61,473 nucleotides of DNA from Thermovibrio sp. (GTDB lineage Bacteria; Aquificota; Aquificia; Desulfurobacteriales; Desulfurobacteriaceae): positions 1 to 61,473 of the forward strand of contig WFNZ01000070.1 in NCBI GenBank assembly GCA_015488335.1. Reading direction: 5' to 3'. Of this stretch, positions 16,423 through 25,426 are shown one piece after another; position 1 is the stretch's first letter, and each line of letters opens with the position of its first letter. A program made the translations under genes and the position numbers. The notes below the pieces were generated by a model that did not search any database, had not been told where the DNA came from, and was given only the letters and a program-made list of their open reading frames with translations.

Positions 16423-18036
16423 ATGGTTTTCTTAGTTATTTTCCTCCTTTTGATACCTTCCCTTTCTTGGGCTCTGACTTTAAAGAACGCTGAGCTTTTT
16501 GTCCATTCGGTTAAAAGGGGTAGTTTCTGTTCTGAGAGCTTTAAAGAACTTTTCAAAACGGATCTTAAAGAACCTGCCATCCTCCTTTATCTTGACAACT
16601 GTTCTATTTCTGAGCGTGTTCCTGAGCCTAAAAGCCTTTATGGAAAGCTCAAGTTGGCTTCTATTTTGAGAGAAAGGGGAAAAGAGAAGGAAGCGAGGGA
16701 GCTCTACCTGAAGGTTTTTTCACTTACCAACGACCTTGACGAGGACATTCTTACAGCCAACAGGAGAAATGTTTCTTTTCTGCTTAGACCTGAAGTTTTG
16801 AGGCAAAAGGTCTGGCTTGCTGCAAAAAATGGAAATACAGATACAGCCCTTTTTTACCTCTCTTTCTTAAGGGAGGACCCTCACTACACGTACCTCCTTG
16901 CCTATATTTTTTTGAAAGAAAAAAAAAGAGCTATTGCCAGAGAGCTCTTTTCTGCCTCTCTCCCCAATGAGCGTTACTTCTTCCTTATGTTTCTTTCCTC
17001 CGACCCAGTAGAGAAGTTTGACTTTTATACTAAGCTTATGAGAAGTTCTGATAGGGTTTCCTTTAAGAAAACGGCAACTATCTATATACTGGATAGGTTT
17101 TTCAGCAGAGATCTGGGCCTTTTCAGGAGAGCTCTCCCGTACGCCAAAGTTTTCCCGGAAATTTATAACTATTACCTTGCCCGCTACTATGCTTTAACTG
17201 GAAACTGTAGAGGTTTGAAATCTCTATCCAGCAGAAGCGAAACGGCAAGAGCTCTTTACTCTACTTGCTCTGGAAAGAGGTGGCGAGGTTCATCTATTGA
17301 TTTCTACACTCTTCTCCTATCCCCTCTCCGGAAGTTTCCTTACAGTAAAAAGAGAGCTTTCTCAGGACTTAGGCTGAAAAATAAGGGATTGGAATTCCTA
17401 TACAAGCAGGGTTTTTGTAGTGCAATTTCCTTTATAGACGAACCTTCTCCTCAAAACGCCCTTGCTCAGTATTTGTGTGGTAATTACACTGAAGGGATAA
17501 AGTTGGCAGCACCTTTTAAGAAAGAACTTAAGAAATATCCCTATCTCCTTCCCGTTCTCTATCCAAAACCTGCTGTTTTTGGAAACGATATCTTTTCTCT
17601 GGCCATAGCCCGTCAGGAGAGCCTCTTTGACGGGAGGGCCCTCTCAAGGAGCGGCGCCATTGGCCTTATGCAGATAATGCCATTTACGGGAAAGTACATA
17701 GCTAAAAAACTCAGAGTGAAAAATTTTAAAATTCATCACCTCTACAGGCCGGAAGTTAACTACAAGTTTGGTTCATTCTACATCCATTCTTTGATAAAGC
17801 AGTTCCGACTCTTTCCTCTGGCAGCTGCTGCTTACAACTGTGGCCCTACAAGGGTTAAAAAGTCTTTGGAAAGGTTCGGAAAAGTAAAAACCCCTGAAGA
17901 CCTCATCATCTTTACAGACATTTACCTTCCCTTTCAGGAGACAAGGGATTACGTTAAAAGAACGTATGTTAACCTATATTACTACTCAAACCTGTATGGA
18001 AAAGGGACGGAGTGGAAGATTTTCTCTCATCGCTGA
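16423..18036 (+). CDS. Soluble lytic murein transglycosylase (Slt-like)
   Basis: A periplasmic enzyme of 537 residues. The signal peptide is MVFLVIFLLLIPSLSWA. A long helical, TPR-like superhelix follows (about 20-380), then a C-terminal SLT domain with catalytic Glu in SIARQESLFDGRALS (about 394), SGAIGLMQIMP and AAYNCGPTRVKK. It cleaves the MurNAc-GlcNAc bond. ATG 16423 has no ribosome site; a leaderless start is possible. Its position behind a sigma-28-like promoter, divergent from the stator genes, suggests a role in flagellar passage through the wall. The 3' end overlaps the next gene by 25 bases. Confidence 0.88.
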   Translation: MVFLVIFLLLIPSLSWALTLKNAELFVHSVKRGSFCSESFKELFKTDLKEPAILLYLDNCSISERVPEPKSLYGKLKLASILRERGKEKEARELYLKVFSLTNDLDEDILTANRRNVSFLLRPEVLRQKVWLAAKNGNTDTALFYLSFLREDPHYTYLLAYIFLKEKKRAIARELFSASLPNERYFFLMFLSSDPVEKFDFYTKLMRSSDRVSFKKTATIYILDRFFSRDLGLFRRALPYAKVFPEIYNYYLARYYALTGNCRGLKSLSSRSETARALYSTCSGKRWRGSSIDFYTLLLSPLRKFPYSKKRAFSGLRLKNKGLEFLYKQGFCSAISFIDEPSPQNALAQYLCGNYTEGIKLAAPFKKELKKYPYLLPVLYPKPAVFGNDIFSLAIARQESLFDGRALSRSGAIGLMQIMPFTGKYIAKKLRVKNFKIHHLYRPEVNYKFGSFYIHSLIKQFRLFPLAAAAYNCGPTRVKKSLERFGKVKTPEDLIIFTDIYLPFQETRDYVKRTYVNLYYYSNLYGKGTEWKIFSHR

Positions 18037-18803
18037 TAGAGGATGGGTATAAAAAGAACACTATAGACACCTACAGGCGGGTTCTCAGGTATTTCAGGAC
18101 GTTTTTAGACCTCTACGGCTACGACCTTACAGACTTTGACGAAGACAAACTCTACGGCTACTTCTCTTCCCGCTACAGGACTGAAAAGAGCTTCAGGACT
18201 GCAATGTCTGCAATTCAGCACTACCTGAAATTTAAAGGGATAAAGAGAAGGCTGAAGTTCGTTCCGCCGGAATCGGGGGAGTTTCAGGAGTTCAGACCTG
18301 TTAAAAAGGAAGAGTTTGACGCCCTTTACAGCCAGCTCTCAAGGTTAAAGTCTGAAGACCTCCAGACCGCACTACTTATGATTTTCAGGCTTGGCCTTTC
18401 TCCTGCAGAAATAGGGAAGCTGAAGGTAAGTTCTTACGGCTACTTTATGGGAATTCCTGTCCTTACTGAAAAAAAGATAAAAAGGTTTATTATTGATAAT
18501 GAGTTAAAGGAAAGGCTTGAGTCAATAAGGCAGGAGAAGTTGCCTATAGCTCCGCTTTTAAACGTTAGGCCTGCCACTGTTAAGGTTACGTTTCACAGAA
18601 TAATGAAACAGTTAGGCTTCAACCTTACGGTTGCCGACTTTAAGGATAACTACGTGGCGGAGCTCCTCAAAATCGGCCTTCCCATAGACATTGTTGTTGA
18701 ATACTCAGGGAGGAGTTTAGAACGGGTTTCGTACATAAACAGGGTTTTAAACCTTCGGAGTAAGGCCGAAGTAATTGAGAAGAAACTTAAAAAGAGAGAT
18801 TAA
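18012..18803 (+). CDS. Degenerate XerC/D-like tyrosine recombinase homologue
   Basis: A 263-residue protein with an N-terminal SAM-like core-binding domain (about 1-75, TIDTYRRVLRYFRTFLDLYG) and a C-terminal recombinase fold. The expected first catalytic Arg (GLRxxE) reads GLSPAEI (about 128). The HxLRH box reads as DFKDN with no His or Arg (about 208-213), and the LGH box reads SGRS (about 233). A Tyr remains in SYINRV (about 241). It is therefore probably inactive as a recombinase. GTG 18012 lies inside the slt gene. Neighbouring scpA matches the xerD-scpA order known in other bacteria. Confidence 0.7.
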   Translation: MEDFLSSLIEDGYKKNTIDTYRRVLRYFRTFLDLYGYDLTDFDEDKLYGYFSSRYRTEKSFRTAMSAIQHYLKFKGIKRRLKFVPPESGEFQEFRPVKKEEFDALYSQLSRLKSEDLQTALLMIFRLGLSPAEIGKLKVSSYGYFMGIPVLTEKKIKRFIIDNELKERLESIRQEKLPIAPLLNVRPATVKVTFHRIMKQLGFNLTVADFKDNYVAELLKIGLPIDIVVEYSGRSLERVSYINRVLNLRSKAEVIEKKLKKRD

Positions 18804-19531
18804 GCAGAAGCTACTGTGAGTTTGACGCTTCTGTTAAGTGGGAAGACCCTTGAGATGAAAATTTCCTCTCCGTCTGTAAAGGTCGCTATTTCTCCCTGTT
18901 TTGTGAGCTCTAAAATGGCCAGGAAATAGGTTATTGCCTCAAGTTTACAGGAGCTCTTTTTCAAAAGCTCAGAAAAGGGAACGAGGTAATTTTCCCTCAT
19001 AAGGTTCTTTATCTCTTCCACTTTATCCGAGACTTTAAAGCTTTCTGAGGATAGAGTAAGGCCAATTTTCAGCTTTTTGGGCTTTTTCCTTTCAAAAATT
19101 CCAATAAGTGCTTCCTTTAAATCTTCTACCGTGTTTGCTATTTTGATCTTGTCCTGAAACTGGAAGATCAGATCTGAAGGGTCGTGCTTTAAGTATTTCG
19201 CCGCCTCTTCCTCTAACTTCTCAAGCTCCTGGGCGGCTTTCTTTGACTTTAGATACTCCTCAATAATCTGAACCAGATCTTTCCGTGGGTCTTCCTCTTC
19301 TTCCCTTGGAATCAGGTATTCAGACTTTATCCTTGCAAGGGTCGCCGCCATAAGGAGGAACTCTGAGGCCAAGGGGATGTTTAGCTCCTGCATTCTGTAG
19401 ATGTAGTTGAGGAACTCCTCTGTAATTTCGGCTATGGGGATGTCGTATATGCTGACTTCCCTTTTCTTTATCAGGTATATCAGCAGGTCTAAAGGCCCTT
19501 CAAAGACCGGCGTTTCAACCTTTATAGCCAA
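18800..19531 (-). CDS. scpA: Segregation and condensation protein A (ScpA)
   Basis: Kleisin subunit of the bacterial SMC condensin, 243 residues. The N-terminal signature FEGPLDLLIYLIKKREVSIYDI (described here only by its first residues FEGPLDLLIYLIKK) and IPLASEFLLMAATLARIKSE bind the SMC neck, and a C-terminal winged-helix region ends the protein. It acts with SMC and ScpB in chromosome segregation; scpB is not in the window. It follows the CBS-domain gene after 2 bases and ends in a 4-base convergent overlap with the Xer-like gene. Confidence 0.93.
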   Translation of the reverse strand: MAIKVETPVFEGPLDLLIYLIKKREVSIYDIPIAEITEEFLNYIYRMQELNIPLASEFLLMAATLARIKSEYLIPREEEEDPRKDLVQIIEEYLKSKKAAQELEKLEEEAAKYLKHDPSDLIFQFQDKIKIANTVEDLKEALIGIFERKKPKKLKIGLTLSSESFKVSDKVEEIKNLMRENYLVPFSELLKKSSCKLEAITYFLAILELTKQGEIATFTDGEEIFISRVFPLNRSVKLTVASA

Positions 19532-19533
19532 AC

Positions 19534-19938
19534 CTATCCCCTTATGGCAGCTATCAGGTTTGCAAATTCGGTTGTGAGGAGCTCCATCACGTCGTCTATT
19601 GAGATAAGCCCTACCAGTTTTCCGTCTTTATCAACAACTATTAACCGCCTTACTGCTGCGTCCCTGAAAGTTTTTGTAAGCTCAAAGAATGTGGCATCTT
19701 CGTTAATAGTTATCGGATCCTTTGTCATCACTTCCCTTACGGGAGTATCCGGGGATTTCTCGTTTCCAACAACCCTGAGGGCTATGTCCCTGTCAGTTAT
19801 TATCCCAACAGGCCTGTCTCCCTCAATTACAACCAGGCTCCCCACCATCTTGTCTTCCATTCTCTTTGCCGCCAGCTTAACAGGGTCATCTGGTTCAATA
19901 ACAACAACTTTCCTCTTTATCAGGTCTTTAACAGGCAT
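19534..19938 (-). CDS. Tandem CBS-domain protein
   Basis: A 134-residue cytoplasmic protein made of two CBS domains (about 5-60 and 70-128). Typical turns are GSLVVIEGDRPVGIITDRDI and RRLIVVDKDGKLVGLISIDD. Such pairs bind adenine nucleotides and act as sensors, but there is no attached effector domain. It is 2 bases upstream of scpA and probably co-transcribed with it; a functional link is unknown. Confidence 0.9.
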   Translation of the reverse strand: MPVKDLIKRKVVVIEPDDPVKLAAKRMEDKMVGSLVVIEGDRPVGIITDRDIALRVVGNEKSPDTPVREVMTKDPITINEDATFFELTKTFRDAAVRRLIVVDKDGKLVGLISIDDVMELLTTEFANLIAAIRG

Positions 19939-19999
19939 CTCTCCCTCCTAAAGCCGTTCTACTCTTAATATTAAATCAGAGGGAGAGATGGTGTAAAGG

Positions 20000-20021
20000 A
20001 GGGCAGGGAAACCCTACCCTT
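20000..20021 (-). terminator. Terminator for the DUF2155 lipoprotein gene
   Basis: Minus strand AGGGTAGGG-TTT-CCCTGCCCT, one mismatch in the stem, then TCCTTT. It overlaps the stop codon. Confidence 0.45.
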
Positions 20022-20655
20022 TGGAAATTCCCTTCAGGATGAGAACGTAGCGTGGATGGTTGATGTTGTACATTGCAGGGAACTTCTGGTAGATGGGACC
20101 TGCGTAGATTGTTTTCCCGTTCTCCTTAACCTCAACTAAGATTGCAGGGTTCTGGGGCTCGTTTGAGCCGGAAGTGTACCCGTTGTCAAGAACTAAGTGG
20201 GGAACGATGTAGAGAACCTTAATCTCAAGGCCGCCATACTTAACGGTCTCTCCGTTGTGAACTTTAAACTCTTTAACAACCTTCCCTGAGGCCTTGTCTA
20301 CAACGTCAACAGTTGCAGTCTTCCACGTTTTTGTAACCTCTTCAGGAATCCTTATAGGCCTGTCAAACTTTGTCATGTTCTTGCTTGAGTGCATTGACAT
20401 CAGGTCTTTGTTGACCGGCGGGTGACCTGGAGGCATTTTTCCGTTGAGTGGTGGGTGGCCTGGAGGGAGTTTAGGGTGCCCCGGAGGAAGATTTGAGTTC
20501 TGGCTCTCAAGTGATGTTAGGGGTTTTGGCATGGGAGCTCCCTTTTCAGCCTTTGGAGCTTCACCCTTCTTAACCTCTTCCTTCTTCCCGCATGAAGAGA
20601 CGGCGGCGGTTGACAGCCCGACTAAAAGGGCAAGAACTGCTGCTCTCAGTTTCAT
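20014..20655 (-). CDS. DUF2155 lipoprotein with PPGHP repeats
   Basis: A 213-residue exported lipoprotein. The signal peptide ends in a lipobox-like VSSC with Cys at about 21. A Lys/Glu/Pro linker carries three LPPGHP/MPPGHP repeats (about 56-80). The C-terminal domain (about 105-213) matches DUF2155, with WKTATVDVVDKASGK, SNEPQNPAILVEVKENGK and FPAMYNINHPRYVLIL. DUF2155 proteins are periplasmic and of unknown function; the His-Pro repeats could bind metal or heme, which is speculation. It is divergent from the large molybdoenzyme gene and may be co-regulated with it. Confidence 0.8.
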   Translation of the reverse strand: MKLRAAVLALLVGLSTAAVSSCGKKEEVKKGEAPKAEKGAPMPKPLTSLESQNSNLPPGHPKLPPGHPPLNGKMPPGHPPVNKDLMSMHSSKNMTKFDRPIRIPEEVTKTWKTATVDVVDKASGKVVKEFKVHNGETVKYGGLEIKVLYIVPHLVLDNGYTSGSNEPQNPAILVEVKENGKTIYAGPIYQKFPAMYNINHPRYVLILKGISKG

Positions 20656-20780
20656 CGCACTCTCCTTTGAGCTTTGATTTAGGAAACAATTCTATCAAAC
20701 GCGGAATCTAAACTTATAGTTATTTTCTATTCCAGCTATTGATTAGTAAAATTCGCTAATAAAGTGTTTCTGGAGGAGGT

Positions 20781-23700
20781 ATGGAGAGGAGAGAGTTCTT
20801 AAAGATTGCCGGATTGACCGTTCTGATTGGTGCCGGCCTGAAAGTTAAAGACTCTTCCGGCAGAGAGGAGGTATTCAAGCCCGTTCTCATATTTGACCAG
20901 GGAAAGTGTATGAGCTGTAAGGCCTGCATGGCCGCCTGCCAGCTTGAGCACGGCCTCAACGAAACACCAGAGATTAACCTCTTCTGGATAAAAGAGAAGG
21001 AGATTGGGGAGTATCCGAAGGCAAAGCTGGTCTTCAGTCAAGAGAAGATCTGCGTTCAGTGTTTTGACCACCCCTGTGTCTCTGCCTGCCCCTTTGGAGC
21101 CATTTCCGTTAAAGACGGCGGAGTTGTCGTTATAGATGAGAAAAAGTGCACGGGTTGTGAGAAGTGCGTTCCTGCCTGCCCCTTTGACGGCATAGTTATG
21201 GATAAGGGGAATAAGGCAAGGAAATGCGACCTCTGTTTTGAGAGGGCTGTTAAGGGAGGAGACATCCCAAGGTGCGTCTCTGTGTGCCCCAGCGGAGCTC
21301 TCGTCTTCGGAAACCTCTACAGACCTACAGGGCCTCTGGCACAGCTCCTTAAAGCAAGGCCGGAGGTGAAGAGAGTTCTCCTTAAAAGCCACCACGCAGA
21401 GATAGTTCCAGAAGTTGAGAAGGTTGACCCCTACGCCTACCCTGAAACTAAGAAACCGAAAGGAGACAGGATTGTTAATACCGTTTGCCTTGCCTGCAAC
21501 GCCCGCTGCGGATTAAGGGTAACCGTTAAAGACGGAAAGCTCGTTCAGGTTGACGGAAACCCCTACCACCCCTACAACCGCTCAGGAAAGGAGATTCCGT
21601 ACAACACCCCTGTAGAGAAAAGCTTTAAAGCCGTTGCAACAACCTGCGCAAAACCACAGATGGACAACGACTACCTCTACAACCCTTACAGGATTACACA
21701 GCCTCTTAAAAGGGTTGGAAAGAGGGGAGAGGGCAGGTTCAAGCCCATAAGCTGGGAGCAGCTCATAAGGGAGGTTTCTGAAGGAGGATACCTCTTTAAA
21801 GAGATTGGAGACAACCGTTACTACCCGGGAATAAAGGACGTCCTCTCAGACGAACTTGTTGATCCGGGAGCTCCAGAGCTCGGCCCAAAGAGGAACCAGC
21901 TTGTCTGGTTTACAGGCCGCTCTCAGGGTGGAAGGAGCCACTTCATAAAGAGGTGGGTTTTCAACGCCATAGGCTCAAAGAACTACATGGCCCATACAGA
22001 CATCTGTGGAATCGGATTCAGGATGGGTAACTACGCCCTATCAGATGGAAAGCAGGTTGAGTTCAAGGCAGACTACTGGAACAGCAAGTATATGCTGGTC
22101 TTTGGTTCAAACATCTACTCTGCACAGCAGCCGGGAGTTAACACCTCTGGAGCAGTAATTGCAAGGAGGATTGCGGCAGGAGAGCTGAAACTTGTTCTCA
22201 TAGACCCGAGAGCTCCAAAGGCCGTTGCCCACGCCCACAGGTGGCTCCCCGTCAAGCCCACAAAAGACGGAGCCCTCGCAATGGGCTTCATAAGGGTGAT
22301 GCTTGAAAACGGCTGGTACGATAAAGACTTCCTCTCTATTCCATCTATGAAAGCTGCCAGAAAGGCCGGGAGGAACGTCTACACAAACGCCACCCACCTT
22401 GTAATCGTTGATGAAAACCACCCTGAAGCCGGAAGGGTTTTGAGGGTTAAAGACGTTAAGGGACTTAAAGGAAAGCCGGGCGAAGAGGTTGTTATAGACC
22501 CTGAAACGAAGAAGCCTGTTTCGGCGGGGAGTGTTGAGAGAGCTCTCCTTGAGTGGGAGGGAGAGGTAAACGGCATTAAGGTGAAAACCGCTTTTTCTCT
22601 TATGAAAGAGAGCGTAATGAAACACCCCCTCTCTTTCTACGCTGAAGAGTCTGGAATTGATGAGAAAACAATTAAGGAGGTTGCAAAGGAGTTCTGGGAG
22701 CACTCCCCTTATGCTGTTGCCTTTGCATACCACGGAGGTGGGAACTACGTTGGGGGAACCTACGCAAGCTACGCCCTTGCGATGATGAACGCCCTTGTTG
22801 GAAATATAAACAGGAAGGGAGGATACCTGTGCAGGGGTAAAGGAGCGGCCAGCTGGCAGAATGGCCTCTATGACCTCAAACACTTTCCCGGAATGAAAAA
22901 GCCGAAAGGAGTGAAAATTTCAAGGGAGAAAGCCCGCTACGAGGACTCAACGGAGTTCAAGAAGAAGGGATACCCCTCAAAACTTCCCTGGTTCCCGTTT
23001 ACTAAAGGCGGCCTTTCTGTCTCCGCAATCTCCGGAATTGACCAGAAATACCCCTACCCTGTTAAGGTTGTTATCACCTACTTCTCAGACCTCATCTACA
23101 GTATGCCCGGTGGAAGGCGATTCATTGAAACCTTAAGCAACCACGATAAAGTTCCCCTCTACATCTCAATAGACACAACCATAAACGAGACCAACATCTA
23201 CGCCGACTACATAGTCCCAGACGTTACCTACTTAGAAGGGCACTACGGTTTCCTGACTCCACATGCGCCCGGCTGCTGGTTTACTGCAGTTAGAACCCCT
23301 GTTGTTGAGCCTTTAACAGGAAGAACCAGAGACGGAAGGTCATTCTGTATGGAGACTTTCCTTATAGACGTTGCCCGCTACCTGAAACTTCCCGGATACG
23401 GAGAAAGAGCAATTCCCGGAAAAGACGGAAAACTCTACCCCCTCATTACTCCTGAAGACTACTACCTGAGGGGAATTGCAAACCTTGCCGAGAACGCGAA
23501 AGTGAGGAGAGCTCCCAAAAGCGAAATCAGATACGTTGAGGAGAACTACTACGTTGCAAAGTTCAAGGGAATCCTTCCAAAGGAGCAGTGGGAGAAAGTC
23601 TGCACAGTTCTTTCAAGGGGCGGAGTCTTCAGGCCTTACGAGGAGACCTTTGATAGGAACGGAAACTTCAGGTTTGGCATTCCAAAGGTCTGCATCTGGA

Positions 23701-24311
23701 ACGAGAAGTTAGGAACTACCAGGAACTCTCTAACCGGAGAGAAACTTTGGGGAACGCTCCGCTACTACCCATCAACCACATACTTTGGAAAGCCCGTTGA
23801 GGAGGTTGATAGAGACTATCCGTTCAACATCATTACCTACAAGTCTGCACTCCATACCCAGTCAAGGACTATTGTTTACAACCAGGCCCTCGTTTACGAC
23901 CCCGACTTTGAGCTGAAGATAAACCCGAAAGACGCTGAGGAGTTGGGCCTTAAGGAAGGTGATAAAGTTAGACTCTACTCAAGGAGCAACCCGAAAGGGG
24001 TTATCACGAAGGTTAAGATTACAAACCTTGTCCGCCCCGGGACTGTTGCCTACTCCCATCACTTCGGCCACTGGCAGCACGGGGCTTCTCCCGTCTATAT
24101 AGAAAATGCTGAAAAGGTTCTTGTTGGCGGCAAAAAGGTTGCGAACGGCAACTGGACAAAGGTTGACCCAAGGCGCGGCGTCGGCGTTACGATGAACAGG
24201 CTCACAAGGAGGGACGAGGAGCTCTTCAACCTTCCATTGGTTGAACCTATCGGCGGAATTCCAGACTTCAGCAGCACGAGGGTTAGGATTGAGAAGATTG
24301 AGGAGGGTTAG
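20781..24311 (+). CDS. Fused Fe-S/molybdopterin oxidoreductase (DMSO-reductase family)
   Basis: A 1176-residue enzyme joining a PsrB/DmsB-type electron-transfer subunit to a catalytic subunit. An RREFLK Tat-like start is followed by four cluster motifs: CMSCKACMAAC, CVQCFDHPCVSACP, CTGCEKCVPACP and CDLCF with CVSVCP (about 43-180). From about 230 a molybdopterin chain begins with its own cluster (CLACNARCG) and a likely Mo-ligand Cys in HTDICGIGF (about 409). Domains through to the C-terminal MopB barrel are present. The family reduces tetrathionate, thiosulfate, polysulfide or similar; the substrate is not evident. No NrfD/PsrC membrane anchor is adjacent, so the electron donor is unclear. 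GGAGGAGG precedes ATG 20781. Confidence 0.88.
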   Translation: MERREFLKIAGLTVLIGAGLKVKDSSGREEVFKPVLIFDQGKCMSCKACMAACQLEHGLNETPEINLFWIKEKEIGEYPKAKLVFSQEKICVQCFDHPCVSACPFGAISVKDGGVVVIDEKKCTGCEKCVPACPFDGIVMDKGNKARKCDLCFERAVKGGDIPRCVSVCPSGALVFGNLYRPTGPLAQLLKARPEVKRVLLKSHHAEIVPEVEKVDPYAYPETKKPKGDRIVNTVCLACNARCGLRVTVKDGKLVQVDGNPYHPYNRSGKEIPYNTPVEKSFKAVATTCAKPQMDNDYLYNPYRITQPLKRVGKRGEGRFKPISWEQLIREVSEGGYLFKEIGDNRYYPGIKDVLSDELVDPGAPELGPKRNQLVWFTGRSQGGRSHFIKRWVFNAIGSKNYMAHTDICGIGFRMGNYALSDGKQVEFKADYWNSKYMLVFGSNIYSAQQPGVNTSGAVIARRIAAGELKLVLIDPRAPKAVAHAHRWLPVKPTKDGALAMGFIRVMLENGWYDKDFLSIPSMKAARKAGRNVYTNATHLVIVDENHPEAGRVLRVKDVKGLKGKPGEEVVIDPETKKPVSAGSVERALLEWEGEVNGIKVKTAFSLMKESVMKHPLSFYAEESGIDEKTIKEVAKEFWEHSPYAVAFAYHGGGNYVGGTYASYALAMMNALVGNINRKGGYLCRGKGAASWQNGLYDLKHFPGMKKPKGVKISREKARYEDSTEFKKKGYPSKLPWFPFTKGGLSVSAISGIDQKYPYPVKVVITYFSDLIYSMPGGRRFIETLSNHDKVPLYISIDTTINETNIYADYIVPDVTYLEGHYGFLTPHAPGCWFTAVRTPVVEPLTGRTRDGRSFCMETFLIDVARYLKLPGYGERAIPGKDGKLYPLITPEDYYLRGIANLAENAKVRRAPKSEIRYVEENYYVAKFKGILPKEQWEKVCTVLSRGGVFRPYEETFDRNGNFRFGIPKVCIWNEKLGTTRNSLTGEKLWGTLRYYPSTTYFGKPVEEVDRDYPFNIITYKSALHTQSRTIVYNQALVYDPDFELKINPKDAEELGLKEGDKVRLYSRSNPKGVITKVKITNLVRPGTVAYSHHFGHWQHGASPVYIENAEKVLVGGKKVANGNWTKVDPRRGVGVTMNRLTRRDEELFNLPLVEPIGGIPDFSSTRVRIEKIEEG

Positions 24312-24312
24312 T

Positions 24313-25224
24313 ATGAAGAAACTCTTGACTGTAGTTGCCACTGTTCTGATTTCAAACTCAGCTTTTGGAGCAACCTACCAGCTTATAGAAACCGTTGACG
24401 TTAAGCCCCAGCCCAATGCAAAACTCGTTGAGATATGGATACCCGTTCCTTACGAAAACAGGTGGCAGAAAATAGAGAAGATAGAGGTTGACTCTCCTTA
24501 CTCATTTACTCTTCAGAAAGAGGGCGAGTATGGTAACCGATTTATCTACATAAGGAAGGAGGGGGGAGTAAAGGAGCCCTTTAGAGTAAAAGTGAAAGTG
24601 GTTGTTGACAGAAAAGAGGTTTCACCCACTAAGAGAAACTGTCCCGTTCCACTTCGCTACTACCTTTCAGACAGGTTGGTTCCCGTAGAGAAGTTCAAAA
24701 AGCTTGCTGAAACGATAACCGCAGGGAAGAAGACAGACCTTGAGAAGATGAGGGCGATTTACGATTACGTTGTCTCCCACATGAAGTATTTAAAGGTTGG
24801 AAAAGGCTGGGGAAGGGGAGACGCCATCTGGGCCTGCTCTGCAAAGCACGGAAACTGCACAGACTTCCACTCCCTCTTCATAGCCCTCTGCAGGGCTGCC
24901 GGCATTCCTGCCCTCTTTGAAATAGGAATTCCCGTTAACGGAGATGGAACTGTTAAGGGATACCACTGCTGGGTTCTTGCATTCCCTAAAGGCTACACCT
25001 ACGGTATAGACGCCTCTGAAGCTGCCAAGCACCCTGAAAAGAGAGAATACTACTTCGGACACCTCTGCGACCACAGGATCGGTATAACCAGAGGTAGAGA
25101 CCTTCTACTCTCACCGGCCCAGCACGGAGACAGAATAAACTTCCTCTACAAGGCCTACGAAGAGGTTGACCTTCAGCCCGTAAACGGCGTTTCAACCACC
25201 TATACAGTTAAGAGGCTTAAGTAG
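24313..25224 (+). CDS. Exported transglutaminase-like protein
   Basis: A 303-residue protein starting at ATG 24313, one base after the molybdoenzyme stop; the longer in-frame reading would overlap that gene by 71 bases. The signal peptide ends near SAFG. A beta-rich N-terminal domain precedes a transglutaminase/protease-like domain with Cys in AKHGNCTDFHSLFIALCRA (about 178), His in GYHCWVLAF and Asp in GIDASEA. Tight coupling to the reductase suggests maturation or handling of a periplasmic partner. This is inference only. Confidence 0.85.
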   Translation: MKKLLTVVATVLISNSAFGATYQLIETVDVKPQPNAKLVEIWIPVPYENRWQKIEKIEVDSPYSFTLQKEGEYGNRFIYIRKEGGVKEPFRVKVKVVVDRKEVSPTKRNCPVPLRYYLSDRLVPVEKFKKLAETITAGKKTDLEKMRAIYDYVVSHMKYLKVGKGWGRGDAIWACSAKHGNCTDFHSLFIALCRAAGIPALFEIGIPVNGDGTVKGYHCWVLAFPKGYTYGIDASEAAKHPEKREYYFGHLCDHRIGITRGRDLLLSPAQHGDRINFLYKAYEEVDLQPVNGVSTTYTVKRLK

Positions 25225-25229
25225 TTTTC

Positions 25230-25252
25230 GGGGGAGCTCCATCTCCCCCTTC
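25230..25252 (+). terminator. Terminator after the reductase operon
   Basis: The stem GGGGGAG (25230-25236) / CTCCCCC (25243-25249) has loop CTCCAT and is followed by TTC. The stem and loop contain a GGAGCTCC palindrome. Confidence 0.6.
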
Positions 25253-25333
25253 AACTTTCATCTTCCTTTTTAAGAATTTCAGGAACCGGCGGCAAAATGC
25301 CATTTCTTTTCCACAAATTCCCTCTCTAACCCC

Positions 25334-25361
25334 TTGACAACACTCTGCCTTTCCATATCTT
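25334..25361 (+). promoter_or_regulatory. groESL promoter
   Basis: TTGACA (25334-25339), a 16-base spacer and TATCTT (25356-25361) lie just before the CIRCE operator. Confidence 0.6.
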
Positions 25362-25373
25362 TATTACCAGCAA

Positions 25374-25400
25374 TTAGCACTCTCTTTAGGTGAGTGCTAA
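25374..25400 (+). promoter_or_regulatory. CIRCE operator (HrcA site)
   Basis: TTAGCACTC, a 9-base spacer and GAGTGCTAA form a perfect copy of the CIRCE inverted repeat. HrcA is expected to bind here and repress groESL until heat stress. Confidence 0.97.
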
Positions 25401-25426
25401 CAAAACTAAGGGAAGAGGAGGGCGAG

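Noticed and set aside
20673-20699. TTTGAT ... ATCAAA inverted repeat between the DUF2155 and molybdoenzyme genes
   Set aside because: Half-sites resemble an FNR box but the spacing is 15 bases instead of 4. A further ATTAG-N9-CTAAT repeat at 20742-20760 is equally unsupported.
22107-22883. Antisense frame of about 258 codons within the molybdoenzyme gene
   Set aside because: No start signal and a composition typical of a shadow frame.
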